This document shows, in pieces, positions 1 to 5,915 of a stretch of 5,915 nucleotides of DNA; the stretch's first letter is position 1, and each line of letters begins with the position of its first letter. Under the pieces are notes generated by a model. It was not told the DNA's origin. It was given only the letters and a program-made list of their open reading frames with translations, and ran no database searches. The stretch is from Phycisphaeraceae bacterium (GTDB lineage: Bacteria > Planctomycetota > Phycisphaerae > Phycisphaerales > UBA1924), in contig JACKHB010000001.1 of NCBI GenBank assembly GCA_020639195.1, forward strand, positions 1-5,915. The letters run 5' to 3'. The translations under genes and the position numbers were made by a program.

Positions 1-30
1 GTCGCGCCGCGACCGCCCGCGCCGCGATGT

Positions 31-52
31 TGGCGGAGTTCTGGCGGAGTTC
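31..52. repeat. Perfect 11-bp tandem duplication
   Basis: The 11-mer TGGCGGAGTTC occurs twice back to back, at 31-41 and 42-52, with no mismatch. No further copy was seen in the rest of the leader. The function is unknown; it may be a simple slippage duplication or a two-site protein-binding element close to the start of the operon. Confidence 0.7.
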
Positions 53-133
53 GGGTCTTCGCGCACGATCTTCGCGCCCGCCATCCGCCCGACCCAAGGC
101 GAACCGCCAAAATCGAGGGGTCGCGATCAAGCT

Positions 134-158
134 GGACGCGGGTATCGGACCCGCATCC
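134..158. other. Imperfect hairpin in the leader (possible terminator or tRNA-like arm)
   Basis: GCGGGT (138-143) pairs with ACCCGC (149-154) around a 5-nt loop. After a single C-A mismatch the stem extends by GGA (134-136) pairing with TCC (156-158). The tract right after it on the plus strand (160-172) is GT-rich rather than a run of T, so it is a poor rho-independent terminator by the standard rule. Read on the minus strand, the same bases form a 5-bp stem with the 7-nt loop TCCGATA, which resembles a tRNA T-arm. The pairing is directly visible; its role is not. Confidence 0.4.
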
Positions 159-245
159 GGTGTTGTGTTGTGCCGACCCTTGATCGCACGCGCCTCTGAA
201 CGCTACCAAGCTGGGCGACAATCCACGCCCGAGCCCCAGAGCGCC

Positions 246-1730
246 ATGCCGACCCTGACCCTGCCCGATCTGGAACGCCACCTGTGGGGGGCCGCCGACA
301 TCCTGCGCGGCTCAATCGACTCTGCGGACTACAAGCACTACATCTTCGGCCTGCTCTTCTACAAGCGCCTCTGCGACGTCTGGCGCGAGGAGTACGAGGA
401 GCGCCTCGCCGAGTACGATGACGCCACGCTGGCGGCCGACCCCGAGGAGCACCGCTTCCACATCCCCGAGAGCTGCTTCTGGACCGACGTGCGGAAGCAG
501 TCGGTGGACATCGGCACCACGCTCAACATCGCCTTCCGCGCGATCGAAGACGCGAACCCGCGCCTGCGCGGCGTGTTCCAAGACGTGGACTTCGCCAACA
601 AGGAGCGATTCCCCGACGCCCTGCTCGACGCGCTGCTGCAGCACTTCGAGACCTACCGGATGCGCAAGGCCGACGTGGACAGCCGCGTGCTGGGCGACGC
701 GTACGAGTACCTGATTGCCAAGTTCGCCGACGACGCCGGGAAGAAGGGCGGCGAGTTCTACACGCCCAAGCAGGTCGTGCGGCTGATGGTCGAGATCCTC
801 CAGCCCGAGGAGGGCATGACCGTCTACGACCCCGCAGCCGGATCGGGCGGCATGCTGCTGGAGGCGGTGCACTTCATGGAGCGCAAGGGGCTCAACGCCC
901 GCGCGCTCACGCTATTCGGGCAGGAGAAGAACCTCAACACGTGGGCGATCTGCAAGATGTCGCTGTTCCTGCACGACATCGACGACGCCTTCGTCGAACG
1001 CGGCGACACGCTGCTCGACCCCAAGCACAAGACCGGCGAGCACACCCTGCGCCGCTTCGATCTGGTGCTCGCGAACCCGCCGTTCTCGCTGTCGCCGTGG
1101 GGGCACGACGTCTGGTCCAAGGGCGACCCCTACGGGCGCGACGCGTACGGCTGCCCGCCCAAGTCCTACGGCGACCTCGCCTTCGTCCAGCACATGGTGG
1201 CCTCGCTCAAAGCCGAGGGGCGCATGGCGGTGGTGGTGCCGCACGGCGTGCTGTTCCGCGGCGGCACCGAGGGGAAGATCCGCGAGGGGCTGCTGGAGGC
1301 CGACCTGCTGGAGGCTGTGGTCGGGCTCGGCGGGAACCTGTTCTACGGCACGGGCATCCCGGCGGCCGTGCTGGTGATCAACCGCGCCAAGGCCCCCGAG
1401 CGCAGGGGCAAGGTGCTGATCGTCAACGGCGAGAAGGAGATCGAGCCGGGCAAGAACCAGAACAGCCTCACCGACGCCAACGTGGCCCGGCTGGCCGGCG
1501 CGGTGGCGCGGTTCGCCGATGAGGACCTGTTCGCAAAGGTCGTGACGCTCGCGGAGGTGCGCGACAACGACCACAACCTGAACATCACCCGGTACGTGCA
1601 GACCGATCCGCCGCCCGAGGCGATCGACGTGAAGGCGGAGGTGGCGAAGCTGCAGGAGCTGCTCGGGGAGCGGGACGCGGCGGAGGCCCGGATGATGGGG
1701 TTTCTGCGGGAGCTCGGCTATGCGCGCTGA
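246..1730 (+). CDS. hsdM: Type I restriction-modification system, DNA N6-adenine methyltransferase subunit HsdM
   Basis: This 494-aa protein is the modification subunit. With HsdS it transfers a methyl group from S-adenosylmethionine to adenine N6 in the recognition site, protecting host DNA; it is also required for restriction. The N-terminal helical domain (about residues 8-130) begins right after the start and has the family pattern around L13-W14 and I19-L20-R21. The catalytic domain follows: GEFYTP at 169-174 just ahead of the SAM-binding fold, the SAM-binding motif DPAAGSGG at 195-202, the catalytic NPPF at 277-280, and the conserved GGNLFYGTGIP at 362-372. The C-terminus carries the family's asparagine-rich segment (NLNITRYV). 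The length is normal for HsdM. ATG 246 is chosen because the domain starts there and the residues upstream (open to 27) look non-coding. The ribosome-binding site is weak, only AGAG at 238-241. The gene overlaps hsdS by 11 bp. GC3 is about 95% over the first 100 codons. All key motifs are intact, so the enzyme should be active. Confidence 0.96.
   Translation: MPTLTLPDLERHLWGAADILRGSIDSADYKHYIFGLLFYKRLCDVWREEYEERLAEYDDATLAADPEEHRFHIPESCFWTDVRKQSVDIGTTLNIAFRAIEDANPRLRGVFQDVDFANKERFPDALLDALLQHFETYRMRKADVDSRVLGDAYEYLIAKFADDAGKKGGEFYTPKQVVRLMVEILQPEEGMTVYDPAAGSGGMLLEAVHFMERKGLNARALTLFGQEKNLNTWAICKMSLFLHDIDDAFVERGDTLLDPKHKTGEHTLRRFDLVLANPPFSLSPWGHDVWSKGDPYGRDAYGCPPKSYGDLAFVQHMVASLKAEGRMAVVVPHGVLFRGGTEGKIREGLLEADLLEAVVGLGGNLFYGTGIPAAVLVINRAKAPERRGKVLIVNGEKEIEPGKNQNSLTDANVARLAGAVARFADEDLFAKVVTLAEVRDNDHNLNITRYVQTDPPPEAIDVKAEVAKLQELLGERDAAEARMMGFLRELGYAR
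1708..1712 (+). promoter_or_regulatory. Ribosome binding site of hsdS inside the end of hsdM
   Basis: GGGAG lies 7 nt before ATG 1720, within the last codons of hsdM. With the 11-bp overlap between the two genes it supports 1720 as the hsdS start and suggests translational coupling, which would keep HsdM and HsdS synthesis linked as the M2S1 complex needs. Confidence 0.6.
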
Positions 1731-2955
1731 GGTTCCAAGCGGTTGGTCACAGACCAATCTGGGCAGGATCGCCTCCGAGAGTCGGGACCGGTTCCTACCC
1801 GGCGCTGAGTCGGATGCGCGGGTCCCCTACGTCGGCCTCGAACATATCGAACCCGGAGTGTCGCAAGTTGGAACGTTTGGCTCGGCGGACGAGGTCTCCA
1901 GCCAGAAGACCAAGTTTGAACGCGGCGACATCTTGTTCGGGAAGCTTCGTCCGTACTTGAAGAAGGTCGCTCAGGTTGACCGAGCGGGAGTCTGCTCCAC
2001 CGACGTCTTGGCGATTCGGCCGCGGCCCGGAACTGATCCTCGGTTCCTGCTTGGCGTGCTTTCGAACGATGAAACGATCCATTTCGCCACGAGCACCTCG
2101 GCGGGCACCAAGATGCCGCGAACCTCGTGGGCCTCGCTTTCCGAGTATCCGGTACTGCTGCCCCCGCTCCCCGAGCAGAAGAAGATCGCCGCCATCCTCT
2201 CCTCCGTGGACGACGCCATCCGCGCGACGCAGGCGGTCATCGACCAGACCCGGCGGGTCAAGGAGGGGCTGCTGCAGGAGCTGCTAACTCGGGGCATCGG
2301 GCCGGACGGCAAGCCGCACACGCGGTTCAAGCAGACGGAGATCGGGGAGATCCCGGAGGAGTGGGAGGTCTACGCCTTCGGCGACCTATGCGGGGGTCGG
2401 GGATACTACGGGGCAAACGTACCCAAGCAGCCATTCAACCAGCACTGGCCTCGGTACGTCCGAATCACGGACATTGATGAGGACGGCCGTCTTCGGCCCG
2501 ACGAACCCGCATCGATCGATCCCAGCGAAGCAGCGCCGTATATGCTGAACGACGGCGACATTCTGCTCGCGAGAAGCGGTGCCACGGTGGGAAAGGCGTT
2601 CATGTACCGAAGCGCTCTCGGACCATGCGCCCATGCCGGGTACCTGGTGAAGTTCTCCGCTGACACGAGGGTTGCAGATCCCGGCTTTCTGTTTCAGTAT
2701 CTCCAATCTCAGACATTTTCTGAATGGGTACGGGCCTCGGCGCGCGCTGGGGCGCAGCCGAACATCAACGCGCAGGAGTATGCGGCGCTGCGGCTTGGCG
2801 TTCCGCCGATCGAAGAGCAGCGGCTCATCGTGGCTCGGTGCGAGTCAGTGGATGCCTCACTGGCGGAAGCTCATGCGATGGTCGCCTCGCTGGCCCACGT
2901 CAAGTCCGGCCTCCTCTCCGACCTCCTCACCGGCCGCGTCCGCGTGACCCCGTGA
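1720..2955 (+). CDS. hsdS: Type I restriction-modification system, DNA specificity subunit HsdS
   Basis: This 411-aa specificity subunit selects the bipartite target sequence for both methylation and restriction. It has the classical two-half layout: target-recognition domain 1 (about 1-146, with GDILFGKLRP at 69-78), a central conserved helical spacer (about 147-207, opening LPPLPEQ at 147-153), target-recognition domain 2 (about 208-360, opening IGEIPEEW at 208-215, with GDILLARSGATVGK at 279-292), and a distal conserved helix (from VPPIEEQ at 361-367 to LLTGRVRV near the end). The two PPxxEQ elements are 214 residues apart, as expected for a tandem half-repeat. The length is normal and no frameshift is seen. 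It starts inside hsdM with a good ribosome-binding site. By hand count GC3 is about 73% in domain 1, 97% in the central spacer and 66% in domain 2, so the recognition domains look imported by recombination. The recognised sequence cannot be predicted from reading alone. Confidence 0.95.
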   Translation: MRAEVPSGWSQTNLGRIASESRDRFLPGAESDARVPYVGLEHIEPGVSQVGTFGSADEVSSQKTKFERGDILFGKLRPYLKKVAQVDRAGVCSTDVLAIRPRPGTDPRFLLGVLSNDETIHFATSTSAGTKMPRTSWASLSEYPVLLPPLPEQKKIAAILSSVDDAIRATQAVIDQTRRVKEGLLQELLTRGIGPDGKPHTRFKQTEIGEIPEEWEVYAFGDLCGGRGYYGANVPKQPFNQHWPRYVRITDIDEDGRLRPDEPASIDPSEAAPYMLNDGDILLARSGATVGKAFMYRSALGPCAHAGYLVKFSADTRVADPGFLFQYLQSQTFSEWVRASARAGAQPNINAQEYAALRLGVPPIEEQRLIVARCESVDASLAEAHAMVASLAHVKSGLLSDLLTGRVRVTP

Positions 2956-3013
2956 AGCCCATCACCGCGGTTGCGAAGGCCGCACGTCACCCCGGCCGCG
3001 TTCGAGTGCACCG

Positions 3014-4546
3014 ATGAGCCACTTGTTCGACCTGTACCGACGTCGTCAGCGGTCGAAGCACCACGCCGAGGACTTCGCCTCCACGGCGCTGGCTTGGCTC
3101 ATCCAGAGCGATCAACAGGCCTGTCGAGCGCTGCTGGCGTGCTTGCTCGGCGACGCCGCGGCGAACGCTGCGGACCTCGCGCGTCGCGTGGTCACGACGC
3201 AGATCACGGTACGCGCCGACTCCCGCCCGGACGTTCGAATCGACTGGCTCGATGTCGAGGGCAAGCGGCATCGGCTCTTCCTCGAAGCCAAGCTGGGACT
3301 GGCGGTGACCCCTGCGGTGAAGGGCCAGATCCGCCGCTACGAGGAGGCGACCCACACGACCGTGGGCCTTCTGTGCGCCGAAGCCACCCTGCCTGAGCCG
3401 AAGGACAAGGAGTGGGCCGGCATCCCTCGGACGTCGTGGGAGGCGATCGTCCGGTCGCTTCGGCGGCTCGACGCGCACACGGACGAGGCGGCACGGCCGC
3501 CGCTGCGCCACGAGTTCGTCGAGCTGATGAAGCGGTTCGGGATCGACCCCGTCGAGCCCCTGTCCGAGTCGGAGCTGCGGGCGGCCCCCGCCCGGCAGGC
3601 ACGCCTGAAGTCGTGGAACGACAGCATCAAGGAGGCCCTGCTGACGTGGCTTCCCAAGCTGCCCACGAACACCGAGGACCCGTGGGACTGGTCCGTGGAC
3701 GGTCCGCTCGCCGGGTCTTGGGCGCGGGAGCGTGCGCCGGCGGGGTTCCCGCTCACTGGCATTGGCCTTCAGGGGGAGGCGTCTCGTGTCGGTGCGGTGT
3801 GGGTGTTGTCGTGGACCCTGCAGGTCTACGTGGCCCCCTCCGCCGAGGCGCGGTTCCGCTCGCTGCTCCAGCGCGAGGACTGGCGCGCAGCGGAGGCTGG
3901 TTGGTGGGAGCGAGAGGTCTCTGTGACGGTCGATCTGGAAGCGCCCGGTGCTGACGTGCTTCGGGAGGTTCTCGAAGAGGCCGCAGACGTGCTGAAGGCC
4001 GACTTCGCCTTGACCACACCGCCGTTGAACCACGCAGGGCCGAGCACCACCGTCGCCTCCATCCTCTCCGACGTCTACCGAAGCGACCGAGTCGCGCACG
4101 CGCTCAGGCGCGTGGCGATCTCGCGGCGCGAGACGCTGGTTGCAGCCCTCGCCGCCGCCCACCCCGACCGAAACGTGCGCCTCGCGACCCGAGGTCAGTA
4201 CCGGAACATCTCCCTCGACGGCCGGGACGGCGGCGTGCGGTGGGCAGGGATTTGGGCGGCGCTCGACCGACCCGTTCCGGCCGTGGGGATCTGGGTGTCG
4301 TACAGCGCGAAGGGACGGCACGATGCTCTCTGGCCAGCGTTTCAGGCTTTCGGGAGCGGGAAAGACTTCGATGTCGCGCGGACCACGTTCTGGACCAAGC
4401 ACTTCCACGTATTCGTCCCAGCGTCGCCCGTGAATACCTTGGAAGAGCGACTCAACCGCGCGATCGAGAGCGTGGCAAGGTGGTGCGCCGAGCACCGGGG
4501 AGATCCCGTCAAAGCACGCGCTCGCCGCGCGCGCAAGGGGCGGTGA
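3014..4546 (+). CDS. Putative PD-(D/E)XK (RecB-like) nuclease, accessory gene in the type I R-M operon
   Basis: This 510-aa protein is not a canonical Hsd subunit. The N-terminal part (about 16-175) reads as a PD-(D/E)XK nuclease: an E19-D20-F21 helix, D73 in RPDV, a strand ending in E91-A92-K93, and Q105-I-R-R-Y109, the QxxxY element of RecB-like nucleases. A hydrophobic strand follows (117-122) and then a conserved-looking tryptophan helix (W142). This order resembles the family often labelled PDDEXK_4, assigned here by eye. The C-terminal half (about 247-492) appears to hold two related alpha/beta units (247-330 and 408-492) with WW or FW pairs at 297-298 and 459-460. The tail (500-510) is very basic and may touch nucleic acid. 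ATG 3014 is the first in-frame start after hsdS; it lies 58 bp past the hsdS stop with only a weak GAG at 3004-3006. It ends 2 bp before hsdR. No signal peptide or membrane segment is seen, so it is probably cytoplasmic. The role in defence is inferred from context; it could instead be a modulator or an inactive fold. Confidence 0.75.
   Translation: MSHLFDLYRRRQRSKHHAEDFASTALAWLIQSDQQACRALLACLLGDAAANAADLARRVVTTQITVRADSRPDVRIDWLDVEGKRHRLFLEAKLGLAVTPAVKGQIRRYEEATHTTVGLLCAEATLPEPKDKEWAGIPRTSWEAIVRSLRRLDAHTDEAARPPLRHEFVELMKRFGIDPVEPLSESELRAAPARQARLKSWNDSIKEALLTWLPKLPTNTEDPWDWSVDGPLAGSWARERAPAGFPLTGIGLQGEASRVGAVWVLSWTLQVYVAPSAEARFRSLLQREDWRAAEAGWWEREVSVTVDLEAPGADVLREVLEEAADVLKADFALTTPPLNHAGPSTTVASILSDVYRSDRVAHALRRVAISRRETLVAALAAAHPDRNVRLATRGQYRNISLDGRDGGVRWAGIWAALDRPVPAVGIWVSYSAKGRHDALWPAFQAFGSGKDFDVARTTFWTKHFHVFVPASPVNTLEERLNRAIESVARWCAEHRGDPVKARARRARKGR
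4535..4540 (+). promoter_or_regulatory. Ribosome binding site of hsdR inside the end of the accessory nuclease gene
   Basis: AAGGGG lies 8 nt before ATG 4549, within the last codons of the preceding gene. With the 2-bp gap between stop and start, it supports 4549 as the hsdR start and suggests that hsdR translation is linked to that of the accessory gene. Confidence 0.5.
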
Positions 4547-4548
4547 GC

Positions 4549-5915
4549 ATGAAGACCCCCACCGAGTACACCCTCGTCGAGAAGCCCATCCTCGACGCCC
4601 TCAAGGGCCGCTGGGGCTACCGCTACCTCCACCCCTCACAGCACCCGACACTCCGCCCGCGCGAGAACGAGGTGCTGTTCCTGCCGTTGCTCGTGGACGC
4701 GCTGGTCCGCCTCAACGGCATCCCCCGCGACGTCGCCGAGGCCATCGCCCAGAAGCTGTCCGGCGAGAGCGACAATCGCGAGTGGCTCGACCTCCTGCGC
4801 GGCCGGCTGTCCCACAAGGTGCCCGGCGAAGACACCCATCGGACCATCCGGCTCATCGACTTCGACGACCCCGGCAACAACGACTTCGCCGTCACCAACC
4901 AGCTCACGATCCACGGCGCGTCGGTCCGCCGCCCGGACGTCATCGTCTACGTCAACGGTCTGCCGCTGGTGGTGATCGAGGCCAAGAGCCCGCTCAACCC
5001 CGGCCAGAACACCTTCGACGCCGTGGACCAGATCCGCCTCTACGAGCGCGAGATCCCGCGGCTGTTCGCGATGAATTTGTTCAACATCGCCACCAACGAC
5101 CTGACCTTCCTCTACGGCGCAACCGGCGCGCCGCCCGAGCACTGGGCGCGCTGGCGCGACCCGTGGCCGATGAAGGCCGAGGACTTCGCCGACGAGACCG
5201 AGAAGGGCCTGTACGCGCTGCTGGAGCCGCGCCGGCTGCTCGACCTGCTGGCGCACTTCATCGTGTTCGAGACCCGCGACGGCAAGACCATCAAGAAGCT
5301 CTGCCGCTACCAGCAGTTCCGCGCCGTCAACAAGATGGTCGAGCGGGTGGTGGAGGGGAAGCAGCGCGCTGGGCTCGTCTGGCACACGCAGGGCTCGGGC
5401 AAGAGCCTCACGATGGTGTTCGCGGCGCTCAAGCTCAAGTTCCACCGGGGCATCACGTCGGAGCGGCTTCGGAACCCGAACCTGCTCGTGATCACCGACC
5501 GCATCGACCTGCACGAGCAGATCGCCATGACCTTCGAGGCCTGCGGGCTCCCGAACCCGGTCGGCATCGCGTCCATCAACCACCTCCGCGAGGTGGTCCG
5601 CGCCGACGTGGTCGGGCGCACCGTGCTCACCACGATCTTCAAGTTCCGGTGGGACGAGCCGGGCCTGAAGTCCGACGTGCACCAGCACCGGCTGGAGGCG
5701 CTCCGCAAGATGGCGATCCCCGGCTCCGACCAGTGGATCCTCATGGTGGACGAGGCCCACCGCACGCAGGAGAAGGACCTCGGCGCGTACTTGCGGGCGG
5801 TGCTGCCGGACGCGGTGCGCTTCGGGTTCACCGGAACGCCGGTGAAGAAGGGCGACCTCGACACCTTCGAGAACTTCGGCGTGAAGGGCGAGGCCTACCT
5901 CGACAAGTACGGCAT
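4549..5915 (+). CDS. hsdR: Type I restriction-modification system, restriction/translocase subunit HsdR (3' truncated by window end)
   Basis: The first 455 codons are present with no stop and run off the window; complete HsdR proteins are usually about 1000 aa. HsdR is the motor and nuclease of the restriction complex: it pulls DNA using ATP and cuts far from the recognition site. The N-terminal nuclease domain shows D130 in RRPDV, a strand ending in E144-A145-K146, and Q161-I-R-L-Y165, the QxxxY motif of type I nucleases. The superfamily 2 helicase motor follows: Walker A TQGSGKS at 280-286, motif Ia VITDRIDL at about 334-341, DEAH at 401-404 (Walker B), and TGTP at 428-431 (motif III). All catalytic residues in the visible part are intact. 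ATG 4549 is 2 bp after the accessory gene stop and has AAGGGG upstream. GC3 is about 95% over the first 104 codons, matching hsdM, so the two probably share a history. Confidence 0.95.
   Translation, partial: MKTPTEYTLVEKPILDALKGRWGYRYLHPSQHPTLRPRENEVLFLPLLVDALVRLNGIPRDVAEAIAQKLSGESDNREWLDLLRGRLSHKVPGEDTHRTIRLIDFDDPGNNDFAVTNQLTIHGASVRRPDVIVYVNGLPLVVIEAKSPLNPGQNTFDAVDQIRLYEREIPRLFAMNLFNIATNDLTFLYGATGAPPEHWARWRDPWPMKAEDFADETEKGLYALLEPRRLLDLLAHFIVFETRDGKTIKKLCRYQQFRAVNKMVERVVEGKQRAGLVWHTQGSGKSLTMVFAALKLKFHRGITSERLRNPNLLVITDRIDLHEQIAMTFEACGLPNPVGIASINHLREVVRADVVGRTVLTTIFKFRWDEPGLKSDVHQHRLEALRKMAIPGSDQWILMVDEAHRTQEKDLGAYLRAVLPDAVRFGFTGTPVKKGDLDTFENFGVKGEAYLDKYG

Larger units (their letters stand above)
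1..245. other. Leader region upstream of hsdM, no gene supported
   Basis: This stretch has no reading frame that looks protein-like. The hsdM frame is open back to an ATG at 27, but the 73 residues it would add are Arg/Ser/Pro/Ala-rich with no domain character, so it is read here as untranslated leader or the tail of whatever precedes the window. It contains an 11-bp tandem repeat (31-52), an imperfect hairpin (134-158) followed by a GT-rich tract (160-172), and a faint tRNA-like arrangement on the minus strand. Any promoter for the operon should lie here. TTGATC at 180-185 could be a -35 element, but no good -10 follows at the right distance, so no promoter is called. Confidence 0.5.

Noticed and set aside
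131..225. An intact tRNA gene on the minus strand
   Set aside because: D-arm-like and T-arm-like pieces exist, but there is no anticodon stem, the length is about 22 nt too great, and acceptor pairing is incomplete. It is kept only as a low-interest possible remnant.
27..245. N-terminal extension of HsdM from an upstream ATG at 27
   Set aside because: The added 73 residues are Arg/Ser/Pro/Ala-rich with no domain pattern, and the HsdM N-terminal domain begins immediately after ATG 246. Open frames are expected by chance at this GC content.
912..1757. Minus-strand open frame (281 codons) opposite hsdM
   Set aside because: It is an antisense shadow of the methyltransferase catalytic domain, whose motifs are all on the plus strand.
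1720..2955. Duplicated half-structure of HsdS as an unusual fusion
   Set aside because: Two target-recognition domains separated by conserved helices is the normal design of type I specificity subunits.
2956..3013. Possible terminator or promoter in the 58-bp hsdS-accessory gap
   Set aside because: No stable hairpin with a T tract and no convincing -35/-10 pair is visible; the only repeated element is a short GGCCGC, expected by chance here.
2971..3396. Plus-strand frame from a TTG just after hsdS, overlapping the accessory gene
   Set aside because: Its composition is Arg/Gly/Pro-rich and it overlaps the nuclease signature of the 3014-4546 gene in another frame, so it is a shadow.
2987..4495. 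Long minus-strand open frame (502 codons) opposite the accessory nuclease gene
   Set aside because: It mirrors the plus-strand gene and its translation is rich in Arg, Pro, Gly, Leu and His with no motif or hydrophobic core. This is the typical antisense shadow of a high-GC gene.
4636..5760. Minus-strand open frame (374 codons) opposite hsdR
   Set aside because: The plus strand carries intact HsdR nuclease and helicase motifs throughout, while the reverse translation is Val/Leu/Arg/His-rich without domains.

Overview
The window is a single co-directional (+ strand) cluster from a high-GC bacterium. It encodes a type I restriction-modification system with an extra nuclease-like gene inserted between the specificity and restriction genes. 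Third codon positions are nearly saturated with G or C in hsdM and hsdR (about 95% in the first 100 or so codons of each, counted by hand). That fits a GC-rich lineage such as Myxococcota, Planctomycetota, Actinomycetota or a high-GC proteobacterium; nothing in the window fixes the phylum.

Layout: positions 1-245 are a leader with no convincing gene. It contains an 11-bp tandem repeat, an imperfect hairpin and a faint tRNA-like pattern on the minus strand. hsdM (246-1730) encodes the N6-adenine methyltransferase subunit. hsdS (1720-2955) overlaps it by 11 bp and encodes a specificity subunit with two target-recognition domains. After a 58-bp gap comes a 510-aa protein (3014-4546) whose N-terminus carries a PD-(D/E)XK nuclease signature (D73, E91-A-K93, Q105-xxx-Y109) and whose C-terminal half looks like a duplicated alpha/beta unit. 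hsdR (4549 to the window end, truncated at 455 codons) follows after 2 bp, with its nuclease core, Walker A, DEAH and TGTP motifs all present.

HsdM2-HsdS would form the modification methyltransferase, and HsdR would join it to form the ATP-driven restriction complex. The inserted gene is almost certainly co-translated with hsdR and so probably belongs to the same defence module. It could be a second effector nuclease, a backup used when HsdR is blocked, or a modulator; the sequence does not say which. It is the most interesting item here.

Codon use shows a mosaic. The central conserved segment of hsdS matches hsdM and hsdR (about 97% GC3). Both target-recognition domains are much lower (about 73% and 66%), and the start of the inserted nuclease gene is intermediate (about 83%). 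This suggests that the recognition domains, and perhaps the accessory gene, have a different history from the methylase and translocase.
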